Shown: in pieces, positions 25,206-34,530 of the stretch
Position numbering within the stretch: the stretch's first letter is position 1
Layout: each line of letters starts with the position of its first letter
NCBI RefSeq assembly: GCF_005280295.1
Contig: NZ_CP040020.1
Location: 1,426,001 to 1,490,000, forward strand
Source: Brevibacterium sp. CS2
GTDB lineage: Bacteria > Actinomycetota > Actinomycetes > Actinomycetales > Brevibacteriaceae
Length of the DNA stretch: 64,000 nucleotides
Direction: 5' to 3'
Program-made: the position numbers and the translations under genes
Notes under the pieces: model-generated
What the model saw: only the letters and a program-made list of their open reading frames with translations
Told to the model about the DNA's origin: nothing
Database searches by the model: none

Positions 25206-26164
25206 GGATTCTGGACGAGGCGACGGTCACCGCCGCCCTGGACTACGCAGGCGCGATCACCGCTCTGCGCACGGCATTGACCTCGGACTTCGATCCCGCC
25301 GACGACGCCACGCGGATGTCGGCCCCGCTGACCCGCGGCGAGTTCCTCTTCATGCCCTCCGAGATCGGTGCCTATGCCGCGGTCAAGGTGCTCACCGTCA
25401 CCCCGGACAACCCGGCGGCCGGCCACCCCCGCATCCAGGGCAGCTGCCTGCTCCTCGACTCGCAGACCCACCGCACGCTCGCGATCCTCGACGGGCCGGC
25501 GATCACCAACCTGCGCACCCCCGCAGTGTCGCTCGCCGGGGTCTCCGACGCCCTCACCGGCCGATTCCCCGACGGCGTGCGGATGACCGTGTTCGGCGCC
25601 GGGGTGCAGGGACTGCTCCACGTCGAGGCCGCCCGCGCCGTCGTCGAAGTCCGCGAGGTCACCGTCGTCGTGCGCAGGCCCGGTCGCGGCGAGGAGTTCC
25701 TCGCCGGCCTCTCCGTGCTCGGCATCCCCGGCACGGAGGTCCTCGGCGGCGACGGATCCGGCGGCGACTCGCCGGACCTCACCCGGGCGCTCGAGCAGTC
25801 CGACCTCGTCATCGCCGCCACCTCGGCCGCGGAGCCGCTGTTCGACGCCGCTGCGATCCGCGACGACGCCGTCGTCGTCGCCATGGGCTCCCACAGCCCC
25901 GAGGCCCGCGAACTGCCCTCCGCCCTGTTGGGCCGGGCGACCGTCATCGTCGAGAGCCGCCACACCGCGCTCGACGAGTGCGGCGACGTCGTGCTCGCGA
26001 TCGCCGACGGCGCACTGACGATCGAGGACACCGTGACCCTCAAGGAGGTCGTGACGAGCGGCGGCGCGGTGCTCGCCGACGACCGCCCCATCGTGTTCAA
26101 GACCTCCGGCATGTCCTGGGAGGACCTCGTCGTCGCCAAGGCCGTGTACGAGGAGGTGTCGTGA
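25202..26164 (+). CDS. Ornithine cyclodeaminase / mu-crystallin family protein
   Basis: A 320-residue NAD(P)-binding enzyme. The N-terminal substrate region (ILDEATVTAALDYAGAITAL, PSEIGAYAAVKVLTVTPDN) is followed by the substrate-loop Ser/Arg of GSCLLLDSQTHRTLAILDG, ITNLRTPAVS and the Rossmann GAGVQGLLHVEA (about 130-141). The family includes ornithine cyclodeaminase, ketimine reductases and alanine dehydrogenase; the exact reaction is open. GGAGGAGG precedes the ATG. It overlaps a GNAT gene by 4 bases. Confidence 0.9.
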   Translation: MRILDEATVTAALDYAGAITALRTALTSDFDPADDATRMSAPLTRGEFLFMPSEIGAYAAVKVLTVTPDNPAAGHPRIQGSCLLLDSQTHRTLAILDGPAITNLRTPAVSLAGVSDALTGRFPDGVRMTVFGAGVQGLLHVEAARAVVEVREVTVVVRRPGRGEEFLAGLSVLGIPGTEVLGGDGSGGDSPDLTRALEQSDLVIAATSAAEPLFDAAAIRDDAVVVAMGSHSPEARELPSALLGRATVIVESRHTALDECGDVVLAIADGALTIEDTVTLKEVVTSGGAVLADDRPIVFKTSGMSWEDLVVAKAVYEEVS

Positions 26165-26706
26165 CCGGCCTGAACCCGCAGACCGCCGGGCCGGCGGACA
26201 TCCCCGAGCTCGTCGCGCTCATCGAATCCGCCTACCGCGGGGACGATTCCCGGGCCGGCTGGACGACCGAGGCCGACCTCCTCGACGGGCAGCGGATCGA
26301 CGCGGACATGGCCGCGGAGATGCTCGCCGAACCCGGCAGCACCGTGCTCCTGGTCCGTGACGAGTCCGGAGCCGCCCTCGGGACCGTGCACCTGCGCGAC
26401 CTCGGCGACCGGACCGCGTACTTCGGCACCTTCGCGGTGTCCCCGCGCGCCCAGGGACGGGGCGTGGGCAAGGAGCTCATGACCCACGCGGAGGCCTTCG
26501 CCCGTGACCGGTTCGGGGCCGAGCGGATGCGGATGACCGTCATCGACAAGCGCACCGAGCTCATCGCGTTCTACGAGCACCGCGGCTACCTGCAGACGGG
26601 GGAGCGCGAGCCGTTCCCCTACGGCGAGGACCGCTTCGGCCTGCCGCGCACCGAGGACCTCGAGTTCGTCGTCCTCGTCAAGGAGCTCGGCCCGACTCCG
26701 GCCTGA
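26161..26706 (+). CDS. GNAT-family N-acetyltransferase
   Basis: A 181-residue acetyltransferase starting at GTG 26161 within the stop of the cyclodeaminase-like gene. It shows the GNAT order: IPELVALIESAYR, a central strand AALGTVHLRDL, FAVSPRAQGRGVGKELM for acetyl-CoA binding (Q/RxxGxG/A form), and MRMTVIDKRTELIAFYEHRGY near the C-terminus. Pairing with an amino-acid cyclodeaminase or ketimine reductase suggests an amino-acid-like substrate, but this is inference. Confidence 0.9.
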   Translation: MTGLNPQTAGPADIPELVALIESAYRGDDSRAGWTTEADLLDGQRIDADMAAEMLAEPGSTVLLVRDESGAALGTVHLRDLGDRTAYFGTFAVSPRAQGRGVGKELMTHAEAFARDRFGAERMRMTVIDKRTELIAFYEHRGYLQTGEREPFPYGEDRFGLPRTEDLEFVVLVKELGPTPA

Positions 26707-26721
26707 CGTCGACCCGGACCG

Positions 26722-26748
26722 GGTGCGCGCGGGGACGGGTCGCGCACC
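26722..26748. terminator. Short bidirectional terminator hairpin
   Basis: GGTGCGCG pairs with CGCGCACC around an 11-nt loop between two convergent genes. Confidence 0.5.
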
Positions 26749-26778
26749 TCAGCGCAGTGCTCCTCCGATCGGCACCGC

Positions 26779-28197
26779 TCAGAACAGCATCGCCGGGACG
26801 ACGAGGCCGCCGACGAGCAGGATCGGTCCGACGACGACCATCGACAGGCCGAAGCGCAGGAGCAGTTTCGTCAGCCTCTCCTTGTGTTCGGACGGCGCGG
26901 TCGCGACGACGGTCGCGCCGAGCGTGGAGAACGGGGAGACGTCGACGACGGCCGAGCAGATGCCGAGCGCGGTGATGAGCGCCCAACCCGGCAGGCTGCC
27001 GTCTGCGACGAGCGGCAGGGCGAGCGGCACGAGCGCTGCGAGGATTCCCGTCGTCGAGGCGAACGCGGACACGAGACCGCCGACCGCGCAGAGCACGAGC
27101 GCGGCGACGATCGAGGAGCCGATGGCCTTCGCGCCCTCGCCGAGCAGATCGACGGCACCCATCGTCTCGAGCACGCCGACGAACATGATGATGCCGCCGA
27201 CGAGCAGCACCGTGGACCAGTCGATCTTGCCCACCGCGTTCTTGCCGGTGCCCGGGTCGACGATGGTGAGGAGCGCGGCGAAGCCGAAGCACAGCAGACC
27301 GATGTTGGGCTCGTGGCCGAAGGCGGCGATCGCGACGACGGCGGCGATGAGGCCGATCATGCAGATGACGGTGAGGACCTGGATCGGGGTGAACGGCGGC
27401 AGGGGAGCGTCCTCGTCCTCGGAGTGGGAGGAGTCGAAGAGTGCCTGGTCCTCCTCGTCCTCACCGAACTGGATGCCGGTCGTCGACGCGGAGCCGCGGC
27501 GCAGCGCGGTCTCGCGCTCGAACGGGTGGTTGGCGGGAGGCCCGGAGATCGTCGCGAGGTCCGGCATGTCGATGTGCGCGGTGGAGGCGCGGCCCCGGCG
27601 GGAGAAGAAGCCGCGGCCGAACATCGCGTAGGCGGCGAGGAGGAGCAGGAGGTAGACGAGCACGGTGATCCCGAACAGGAGCATCGGATTGAGCCCGATC
27701 CCGGCGTCATGGGCGGTGCCGTAGGTGACGATGCCGTAGAGGCTCGTCGGAGCGAAGCCGCCGGCGCCCACGCCGAAGCAGATCGCCAGGCCCATGAGCG
27801 CGTAGTCGACGTTGTAGCGGCGGGCCACCTGCATGCCCACCGGCATCATCACGAGGCCGGCGAGCGGGGCGCCCATCGCAGCGATGCCGGAGGTGAGGAC
27901 GAAGAACACCACCGGGATGAGCGCGGCCTTCGACCCGACCCGGGTGAGCGCGCCGTCGATGATCCGGTCGATGGTGCCGTTCGTCTGCGCGATCGCGAAG
28001 AAGTACGTGATGCCGACGAGCAGCACCATGATCGACAGCGGGAAGCCCGCAACGACCTCGTCCGTGGCCATCTCCGTGAACAGGAGCGCGGTGCCCGCCG
28101 CGCCGGCAACCATGAGGACGCCGATGTGGACGCCGCGCACGGCGCCGATGGCGAACAGTGCGATGAAGATGATGATGGCCGCGATCTGTGCGAACAC
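26779..28197 (-). CDS. SLC13-type anion permease with MatC-like N-terminus
   Basis: A 472-residue membrane transporter with about eleven to twelve spans. The first half matches the dicarboxylate carrier MatC N-terminal family (GIAAMGAPLAGLVMMPVGMQ); the second repeats the ion-transporter pattern with VSAFASTTGILAALVPLALP and VVDVSPFSTLGA. A hydrophilic loop (about 205-265) separates the halves. It probably imports a di- or tricarboxylate with sodium. Start GTG 28197 is chosen because AGGAGG lies 6 nt upstream; the longer frame would place Arg-rich sequence before the first span. Monocistronic. Confidence 0.85.
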   Translation of the reverse strand: MFAQIAAIIIFIALFAIGAVRGVHIGVLMVAGAAGTALLFTEMATDEVVAGFPLSIMVLLVGITYFFAIAQTNGTIDRIIDGALTRVGSKAALIPVVFFVLTSGIAAMGAPLAGLVMMPVGMQVARRYNVDYALMGLAICFGVGAGGFAPTSLYGIVTYGTAHDAGIGLNPMLLFGITVLVYLLLLLAAYAMFGRGFFSRRGRASTAHIDMPDLATISGPPANHPFERETALRRGSASTTGIQFGEDEEDQALFDSSHSEDEDAPLPPFTPIQVLTVICMIGLIAAVVAIAAFGHEPNIGLLCFGFAALLTIVDPGTGKNAVGKIDWSTVLLVGGIIMFVGVLETMGAVDLLGEGAKAIGSSIVAALVLCAVGGLVSAFASTTGILAALVPLALPLVADGSLPGWALITALGICSAVVDVSPFSTLGATVVATAPSEHKERLTKLLLRFGLSMVVVGPILLVGGLVVPAMLF

Positions 28198-28419
28198 GAC
28201 AGGCCTCCTGACCGGGGCTCGACGGTGAGCTGACCTCATGGACGGTACAGGATCACCGCCCGGTTCTCAGGGGGACGCGGCCGAGGGGTGGACGCGGCCG
28301 AGGGGCGGGCGGCTCGGAGACGCGGCGGGCCGATGTGGGATGATGCGCGGACACCGGTTCGGACGTTCACCGCTGAGCTCTCCGCCGGGTCCGTCACCCG
28401 TCCACCGAAGGAGTCGTGA

Positions 28420-29724
28420 GTGCCCTCGCCGCGCGCCGCCCAGCAGGCCAAGCTCATCACCGCCCAGCTGTTCTCCGGGGCGGGGATCGCCTCGGGCTAC
28501 GCCGTCGGCGGGCTGCTCGCCGAGCAGATCACCGGGCGCACGGCGATGGCCGGGTTCGCGCAGATGAGCGTCATCCTCGGTGCCGGCCTCGTCGCCTACC
28601 CGCTCGCCGCTCTCGCCGCCCGGACCGGCCGCCGGACCGCGCTCACCCTGGGCTTCGGGATCGGCACCTTCGGCGCGCTCGTCGTGCTCCTCGGGGTCGC
28701 ACTGAGCTTCCTGCCGCTCTTCATGCTCGGCATGATGATGTGCGGGTCGGCGACCGCCGCCGGTCTGCAGGCGCGCTACGCCGCCGTCGACTTCGCCGAC
28801 CCCGCCGCCACCGGGCGAGCGATGTCGCTCGTCGTCTGGGCGACCACCGTCGGATCGGTGCTCGGTCCGAACTTCACCGCTCCGGGCGCCCGGCTGGGCG
28901 AGGCGCTCGGCATGAACCCGCTCGCCGGTCCCTATGTCATCTCCATGGCGGCGTTCGCGATCGCCGCGATCGCGGCCTCGACGCTCGCCCGCGGACTCAC
29001 CGGGGGCATGCCGGAGCAGCCCGGCACCGAGGCCGCGGACTCGGCGCGCGACGCCTCGGCTGCGGACGGCGACGGGTCGCCCTCGGCCGGGGCAGCCCGG
29101 CCCGGCCGCCGCCTCGGCCTCGGCCTCGGGGAGGCGCTGCGCTATGCGCTCGCCCGGCCGGTGCCGCTGTTCGCGATCGTCACGATCATCACCGGGCAGA
29201 TGATGATGACCAACGTCATGGTCATGACGCCGGTGCACATGGACCACCAGGGGTTCTCGCTCGGCTCGGTCGGCATCGTCGTGAGCATCCACATCGCCGG
29301 GATGTACGGACTGTCCCCGCTGTTCGGCTGGATGTCCGACCGCTGGGGGCCGGGCTCGGTGATCGGGGTGGGCACGCTCGTGTTCGCGGTGACGATCGTG
29401 CTCGGCGTCGTCGACGCGCTCGCCGCGCGCTCCTCGATGGTCCTGCTCAGCACCGCTCTCGTGCTCCTCGGGGTCGGCTGGTCGATGTACCTCATCGGGG
29501 GCTCCGCGCTCCTCACCCGCTCGGTGCCGCCGGAGGCCAAGGTCACCCTCCAGGGCGTGTCCGATTCCGCGATGAACCTCGGGGGCGCGCTCATGGCCGC
29601 GATGGCCGGGGCCGTGCTCGGGCTCGGCGGCTTCCTGTGGATCAACCTCATGGCGACCTTCGTGCTCGTCATCGCCGTGGTGTTCGCGCTGCGGGCGCTG
29701 CCGCACATGTGCCCGGCGCGCTGA
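28420..29724 (+). CDS. MFS transporter
   Basis: A 434-residue major facilitator protein with two sets of six spans joined by a hydrophilic loop (about 195-230, Ala/Asp/Ser-rich). The MFS loop 2-3 signature is reduced to AARTGRRTALTLGFG, and the equivalent in the second half is LFGWMSDRWGPGSV. GTG 28420 lies 6 nt after AAGGAG. Substrate cannot be read; the loop sequences resemble the drug/metabolite export branch. It is divergent from the SLC13-type gene across 222 nt. Confidence 0.9.
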   Translation: MPSPRAAQQAKLITAQLFSGAGIASGYAVGGLLAEQITGRTAMAGFAQMSVILGAGLVAYPLAALAARTGRRTALTLGFGIGTFGALVVLLGVALSFLPLFMLGMMMCGSATAAGLQARYAAVDFADPAATGRAMSLVVWATTVGSVLGPNFTAPGARLGEALGMNPLAGPYVISMAAFAIAAIAASTLARGLTGGMPEQPGTEAADSARDASAADGDGSPSAGAARPGRRLGLGLGEALRYALARPVPLFAIVTIITGQMMMTNVMVMTPVHMDHQGFSLGSVGIVVSIHIAGMYGLSPLFGWMSDRWGPGSVIGVGTLVFAVTIVLGVVDALAARSSMVLLSTALVLLGVGWSMYLIGGSALLTRSVPPEAKVTLQGVSDSAMNLGGALMAAMAGAVLGLGGFLWINLMATFVLVIAVVFALRALPHMCPAR

Positions 29725-29747
29725 GCTCGGCGGGAGCCGCCCGCTGA

Positions 29748-29832
29748 CACCCGCGCCGACCGGCCCCTTACGCGGCCACCCGCGCCGGCCGGCCCCTATA
29801 CGGACACCTGTGCCGGCCGGAGCCCACGCGGA
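29748..29832. repeat. Three tandem 28-29-bp repeats upstream of PLP gene
   Basis: Units begin CACCCGCGCCGACCGGCCCC (29748), CACCCGCGCCGGCCGGCCCC (29777) and CACCTGTGCCGGCCGGAGCC (29805). The third abuts the -10 box of the next gene. Confidence 0.7.
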
Positions 29833-29833
29833 T

Positions 29834-29839
29834 TACAGT
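29834..29839 (+). promoter_or_regulatory. -10 box TACAGT, leaderless start
   Basis: TACAGT ends 6 nt before ATG 29846, with no ribosome binding site. Confidence 0.55.
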
Positions 29840-29845
29840 GGCCCC

Positions 29846-31018
29846 ATGACGCAGAACTGGGCCCCCGAGACCGTCGTCGTCGAGACCGGTCGTCCACCGC
29901 GCGAGCACGACGCCGCGCTCAATCCGCCGATCACCCTGACCTCGACGTTCATCGGCACCGCCGGGATCGAGGACGGCGGTCGGCAGTACGGCCGCTACGG
30001 CAATCCGACGTGGGAGCCCTTCGAGGCCGCGCTCGCCGAGCTCGAGGGCTCGGCCCTGCCGGGGCTCGTGTTCGCCTCCGGGCTCGCCGCCGTCACCGCC
30101 GCGCTCGACCTCGTGGCGCCCGGCGGCACGGTGATCATGCCCCGGCACTGCTACCTCGGCGCGCTGTCCGGGGCGCAGGAGTCCGCTGCCGCCGGCCGGT
30201 TCCGGATCGTCACCGTCGACATCGAGGACACCGCCGAGGTGACCGCCGCGATCGATGCCGCCGTCGCCGGGGCGGGGGACGGGACCTCCGGAGGCGCCCG
30301 CTCCGTCCTGCTGTGGCTCGAGAGCCCGACCAACCCGATGCTCGAGGTCGCCGATCTCCCCGCGCTGCTCGCCCACGCCCGCGCCGCCGGGGCGCTCAGC
30401 GTCGTCGACAACACCTTCGCCACCCCGCTCGTGCAGAAGCCGCTCGAGCACGGTGCCGACGTCGCCCTCCACTCGGTGACGAAGTCCCTGTCCGGGCACT
30501 CCGACGTGGTGCTCGGCGCGACCGTCACCGCGGATCCGGAGCTGCGCGAGCTGCTCCACCACCACCGCTCCGTGCGCGGCGGCATCGCCGGACCCTTCGA
30601 GGTGTGGCTCGCGCTGCGCGGCCTGCGCACCCTGGCGCTGCGCGTCGAGCGCTCGCAGGCGAACGCGCTCGCGCTCGCCGAGCGGCTGAGCGAATACCCC
30701 GGGCTCGAGGTGCGCTTCCCCGGCCTCGCCACCGACCCCGGCCATGCCCGGGCGGCGGCGCAGATGACCGGCTTCGGGTCGATCCTCTGCATCGTCCTGC
30801 CCACCGCCGAGGCCGCCCGCACCGTCACGGAATCGGTGCGGCTGTGGACACCCGCGACCTCGCTCGGGGGAGTCGAGAGCCTCATCGAGCGCCGACGCCG
30901 CCATGCCGCGGAGCCGGAGTCCATCCCGGAGGGTCTGCTGCGCCTCAGCGTCGGGATCGAGCACGTCGACGATCTCTGGGCCGACCTGGAGCAGGCGCTC
31001 GACACCGCACTCAGGTGA
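29846..31018 (+). CDS. Cystathionine gamma-synthase/lyase-family PLP enzyme
   Basis: A 390-residue Cys/Met-metabolism PLP enzyme (fold type I). Marks include NPPITLTSTF at the N-terminus, GRYGNPTW, the cofactor-ring stacking SGLAAVTAAL region, WLESPTNPML, VVDNTFATP, and the Schiff-base lysine in HSVTKSLSGHSDVV (about 212), which lacks the exact spacing of METC but keeps the residues. The C-terminal substrate Arg lies in LLRLSVGIEHVDDL. It could be a cystathionine gamma-synthase, gamma-lyase or methionine gamma-lyase; sequence alone does not decide. Monocistronic and probably leaderless. Confidence 0.9.
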   Translation: MTQNWAPETVVVETGRPPREHDAALNPPITLTSTFIGTAGIEDGGRQYGRYGNPTWEPFEAALAELEGSALPGLVFASGLAAVTAALDLVAPGGTVIMPRHCYLGALSGAQESAAAGRFRIVTVDIEDTAEVTAAIDAAVAGAGDGTSGGARSVLLWLESPTNPMLEVADLPALLAHARAAGALSVVDNTFATPLVQKPLEHGADVALHSVTKSLSGHSDVVLGATVTADPELRELLHHHRSVRGGIAGPFEVWLALRGLRTLALRVERSQANALALAERLSEYPGLEVRFPGLATDPGHARAAAQMTGFGSILCIVLPTAEAARTVTESVRLWTPATSLGGVESLIERRRRHAAEPESIPEGLLRLSVGIEHVDDLWADLEQALDTALR

Positions 31019-31111
31019 GGGAGCGCCGCTCGGGTGAGGGAGCGCCCCTGCTCGGGCGAGCCTGCTCGGGCGCACCTCGGCTCGGGGAGCCTGCTCGGAT
31101 GGGTGACTCCC

Positions 31112-31164
31112 TTTACCCGTCACGGCTGACTGGTTAGACTCGAGTTACTGAACGTTTGATCAGT
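31112..31164 (+). promoter_or_regulatory. Promoter and palindromic operator before CoA ligase
   Basis: TTTACC (31112-31117) and TAGACT (31135-31140) are 17 nt apart. The palindrome ACTGAACGTTTGATCAGT at 31147-31164 covers the expected transcription start, a placement typical of a TetR-type repressor site. It shares CTGAAC half-sites with 48449. Confidence 0.55.
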
Positions 31165-31226
31165 CGCACCCGCAGAGTGCCGGACAGAGCAGTCGGCGGC
31201 GGGCCGGCATCACCCGAGGAGTCGCC

Positions 31227-32828
31227 GTGGACCTGGAGTTCCAACTTTCCCGCACCCACCTGCCCGTCGCCGGGATCTACCGGCACGCGCACGAGATGCC
31301 CGACCGCCCGGCGCTCGTCGCCGGTGGCACGGTGATCTCCTACGGCGAGCTGCTCCACCGCGTCCGGGCCGCCGCCGCGCGCCTCTCCGCCGCCGGGGTG
31401 GGACGTGGGGACCGGGTCGCGCTCGTCGCCGGCAACGCCGCGGAGTTCGCCGTCGTGCCCTACGCCGCGAACCTCCTCGGTGCGATCATCGTGCCGGTGA
31501 ACTTCCGGCTCGCCGCCGGGGAGATCGCCTACATCCTGAGCAACTGCGAGCCGGCGGTCGTCGTCACCGATGCCGAGCGGGCCGAGGTCACGCGCACCGC
31601 ACTCGCGGATGCGTCCGGTGCCGAGCCGGCCGGCGCCTCGGGTGCGGGCAGCGGGAGCACTGAGGACGGCGCCTCGGCGACGAGGGATTCCGCGCCGGTC
31701 CTCCTCGACCTGCTCGAGGTCGCCGCGCCGGACCCGGACGGCACCCTCCCGGCGCCGGATCCGGTGATCTGCGCGCTCGAGGACGACCAGGCGATCATGT
31801 ACACCTCGGGCACCACCGGGCGGCCCAAGGGCGCGGTGCTGAGCTACTCGAACTTCCTCGCCACGACCATGCGCTCCTCCGCGTCCTGGCAGTACGTGCC
31901 GGGCGAGGACGCGGTGCTCGTCGCCTCCCCGATGTTCCACATCGCGGCCTTCAACGTCATGACGACGAACATCGCCAACGGTGCCACCTCGGTCATCACG
32001 CCCTCGACCGGGTTCGACGCCGGGCACCTCCTCGACGTCATGGCGGAGCACGATGTGACGCGCACCTTCATGGTCCCGGCGCAGTGGCAGCTCATCGTCG
32101 ACGAGCAGCGCCGCAGTCCGCGCGCCGTCGACCTGCGGTTCTACAGCTGGGGTGCGGCGCCGGCGACCGAGTCGCTGCTGACCGCGATGGGCGAGACCTT
32201 CCCGCAGGCGAGCTCGCAGGCGGCATTCGGGCAGACGGAGACCACCGCGAGCGGGGTGTCGCTGTCGCACGAGGACTCCCTGCGCAAGCTCGGCTCCGTC
32301 GGGCTGCCGGACCGCAACTACGCGATCCGCGTCGTCGACGCCCAGATGAATGACGTGGCGCCGGGCGAGGTGGGCGAGATCGTCTACCGCGGGCCGGGCG
32401 TGATGAGCCGCTTCTGGAACAACGAGGCGGCCACGGCCGAGGCGTTCGCCGGCGGCTGGTTCCACTCCGGGGACCTCGTGCGGCAGGACGAGGAGGGGTT
32501 CCTCTACGTCGTCGACCGGGTCAAGGACATGATCATCTCCGGCGGCGAGAACATCTACTGCGCCGAGCTCGAGAACGTCATCGCCTGGCACCCCAAGGTC
32601 GCCGAGGTCGCCGTCGTCGGGCGGGCCGACGAGAAGTGGGGCGAGGTGCCGGTGGCGATGATCGTGCCGAAGTCCGATGACGCGGCCCCGACGCTCGAGG
32701 AGATCCGGGACTTCTGCGACGGCAAGCTCGCCCGCTACAAGCTGCCCAAGGACGTCGTCGTCAAGGATGCGTTCCCCCGCTCGGGCACCGGCAAGATCCA
32801 GAAGACGGTGCTCCGCGACGAGGTGTGA
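31227..32828 (+). CDS. AMP-forming acyl-CoA ligase 1
   Basis: A 533-residue adenylating enzyme forming an acyl-CoA from a carboxylic acid, ATP and CoA. Core motifs are the P-loop TSGTTGRPKG (about 192), YSWGAAPATESL, AFGQTETT (A5), the GDLV aspartate (A7), the hinge DRVKDMIISGGENIYC (A8) and the terminal PRSGTGKIQKT lysine (A10). The insert near 130-150 is Ala/Ser/Gly-rich. It begins at GTG 31227 after GAGGAG and its promoter carries a likely TetR-type operator. Its stop is followed after 20 bases by the convergent TRAP locus. Acid specificity unknown; medium-chain or aromatic acids are both possible. Confidence 0.92.
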   Translation: MDLEFQLSRTHLPVAGIYRHAHEMPDRPALVAGGTVISYGELLHRVRAAAARLSAAGVGRGDRVALVAGNAAEFAVVPYAANLLGAIIVPVNFRLAAGEIAYILSNCEPAVVVTDAERAEVTRTALADASGAEPAGASGAGSGSTEDGASATRDSAPVLLDLLEVAAPDPDGTLPAPDPVICALEDDQAIMYTSGTTGRPKGAVLSYSNFLATTMRSSASWQYVPGEDAVLVASPMFHIAAFNVMTTNIANGATSVITPSTGFDAGHLLDVMAEHDVTRTFMVPAQWQLIVDEQRRSPRAVDLRFYSWGAAPATESLLTAMGETFPQASSQAAFGQTETTASGVSLSHEDSLRKLGSVGLPDRNYAIRVVDAQMNDVAPGEVGEIVYRGPGVMSRFWNNEAATAEAFAGGWFHSGDLVRQDEEGFLYVVDRVKDMIISGGENIYCAELENVIAWHPKVAEVAVVGRADEKWGEVPVAMIVPKSDDAAPTLEEIRDFCDGKLARYKLPKDVVVKDAFPRSGTGKIQKTVLRDEV

Positions 32829-32848
32829 AGCGGGGCATCCGCCCGGGT

Positions 32849-32904
32849 GAGAGTGCAATTTCGGAAGGTTTCGCGCTCAGGAACCTTCGAAAATTGAGGT
32901 CTTA
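32849..32904 (-). repeat. Intergenic hairpin element, copy A
   Basis: GAGAGTGCAATTTCGGAAGG pairs imperfectly (about 17 of 24 positions) with GGAACCTTCGAAAATTGAG across a short loop. On the minus strand it aligns closely with copy B and, over its first half, with copy C. The stop codon TAA of the TRAP binding-protein gene (32902-32904) lies inside its edge. Confidence 0.75.
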
Positions 32905-34227
32905 GTGGGGGCGGTGGGGGAGCATCGTCTGCTCGAACAGCACCGCACCGAGGTCGTCGTAGCTCGCGTCCTCCGGGTACCACTCGGGCATCCGGACGAA
33001 CTCCCCGCCGTCGGTGTGGCCGAGCTCCTCGACCTGCTCGGCCCACGCCTGTGCGGCCTCGTCGAGCCGCGCCGGGACCTCGGGCACTCCGGCGTCCTCC
33101 GCGGTGCGGGTGCTGAGCTCGTCTGCGTGCTCGGCGATCGCCGACTGCACGTCCGCATCGAAGGGCCGGACCGAACCGCCGGCGGCCAGGGCCTGCTCGA
33201 CCGCCATGGCCTTCGCCCCGATGACGAGCTCGGTCATCGTGCTGAACGCCGTCGCCATCGAATCGAAGATCACCTGCTGGTAGGCCAGCGGCAGCTCGGA
33301 GTAGGTCTGCCCGGCGACATAGGCGCCGGCGGCGCGTGAGAACCCGGCCTCCGTCGTGTAGCCGATGTGCGGGGCGACCTCGAAGGTGCCGGCCTCGACA
33401 TTGGGGGCGAGCTGTCCGAGGTCGCAGTCGACGGTGCCGCGCTGGAGCGCCTCGTAGGTCTCGGGGAACGACAGCGAGACCGGTGAGGCGCCGAGCTCCG
33501 TGACCTGCTCGCCGGCCGCCGCGGAGCCGATCCGCATCTGCGTGCCCTGCCAGTCGCCGCGCCCGGTGAGCGGCTCGGAGCACATCGTCGAGTACCCGCC
33601 GGAGGCGAGCAGCGGGATGAGAGGGACGAGGTCCTTGTCTGCAAACTCCGCGAGCACCTCGGGCGTGTCCCACCCGGCCTGCACCCCGGCGGCGTTCGTT
33701 GTGAGGTCCCCGGCGACCGGGGAGGACGACAGCGTCGACATCGCGGTGCCGATCGCGTCGAAGGCCGGGTACTCGGTCGGGGCGTAGGACGGCAGGGTGT
33801 AGGCGAGGTCGACCCGCCCGTCGGCGAGTGCGTCGTCGATCTCCGCGTACGAGGCGATCGCCTGCCCCCACACGACGTCGACGGTGATCTTCCCGCCGGA
33901 GCGCGTCTCGATCGCCTCGGCGATGTCGGTGCCGTTGGGGCCGAGGATCGACTCCGCCGAGGTCGCGGAGGGCTGGTAGGTGATCGTCACCGGGTCGAGC
34001 TCGGCGAGTGCCGCATCCACCTCGGACTGCGCGGCGCCGAACGCGAACCCGGCGCCCGGCTCGGCGGACTCCTGGTCCGCGGTGCCTCCCGCACCGCCGG
34101 CGCACCCGGCGAGCAGACCGGTGGCGGCGAGGAGCGCGATCCCCGGTCCGGCTCCGCGGCGGGCGAGGGGCGGGGCGGCGGTGACCGGGGTGCGGCGCGT
34201 GGTTCTCCTGGGGCATTCGGCGGGCAT
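32902..34227 (-). CDS. TRAP transporter substrate-binding lipoprotein DctP, paralogue 1
   Basis: A 441-residue periplasmic-side binding lipoprotein of the DctP family. A basic start, hydrophobic stretch and lipobox (LLAGC, Cys about 42) anchor it. The mature part begins with an acidic spacer, then DPVTITYQPSA, ITVDVVWGQAI, LADGRVDLAYTLPSYAPTEYP, the ligand-carboxylate Arg in QMRIGS and the repeat-like RGTVDCDLGQLAPNVEAGTF. It is the third binding protein after one DctQM pair and has its own leaderless-type promoter (TAGGGT, 6 nt before ATG 34227). Its TAA lies in hairpin copy A. Ligand unknown; it is the most divergent of the three. Confidence 0.9.
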   Translation of the reverse strand: MPAECPRRTTRRTPVTAAPPLARRGAGPGIALLAATGLLAGCAGGAGGTADQESAEPGAGFAFGAAQSEVDAALAELDPVTITYQPSATSAESILGPNGTDIAEAIETRSGGKITVDVVWGQAIASYAEIDDALADGRVDLAYTLPSYAPTEYPAFDAIGTAMSTLSSSPVAGDLTTNAAGVQAGWDTPEVLAEFADKDLVPLIPLLASGGYSTMCSEPLTGRGDWQGTQMRIGSAAAGEQVTELGASPVSLSFPETYEALQRGTVDCDLGQLAPNVEAGTFEVAPHIGYTTEAGFSRAAGAYVAGQTYSELPLAYQQVIFDSMATAFSTMTELVIGAKAMAVEQALAAGGSVRPFDADVQSAIAEHADELSTRTAEDAGVPEVPARLDEAAQAWAEQVEELGHTDGGEFVRMPEWYPEDASYDDLGAVLFEQTMLPHRPH

Positions 34228-34233
34228 GCATCC

Positions 34234-34239
34234 ACCCTA
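34234..34239 (-). promoter_or_regulatory. -10 box TAGGGT, leaderless start of dctP paralogue 1
   Basis: On the minus strand TAGGGT ends 6 nt before the ATG at 34227, so this gene may be transcribed separately from the rest of the TRAP locus. The remaining 34240-34402 shows nothing else. Confidence 0.45.
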
Positions 34240-34402
34240 TTCCGCAGGTGGGCGATCCGATAGGGCCTGCGGTATGACGATCGCCACAGTCCCGTCTCCT
34301 GCTCGCCAGGGCGGTGCCGTGGTCCAGCGCGCACGACGGTGGGCCGTTCCCGGATGATGGGGTCCCTGGACGCGCGCCCGCGGACCCTCCAGGACGCACG
34401 AC

Positions 34403-34439
34403 AGCGCCGCCGGAGGGGAGTTCCCCTGCCGGCGGCGCC
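34403..34439 (-). terminator. Terminator after dctP paralogue 2
   Basis: GCGCCGCCGG pairs with CCGGCGGCGC, with AGGGGA/TCCCCT extending inward. It separates paralogues 2 and 1, supporting separate transcription. Confidence 0.7.
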
Positions 34440-34530
34440 GTGGTGGGTGGACGTGCGTGAACCCGATGAGCGCGTCAGGTCAGCGCACGAGTCGGGTCAG
34501 CACATGAGCCCGATCGGTGCATGAGCCCGA

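Noticed and set aside
29748..29832. Short tandem repeats considered as a CRISPR array
   Set aside because: Units abut without spacers and no cas genes are present; the same holds for repeats at 39676 and 58309.
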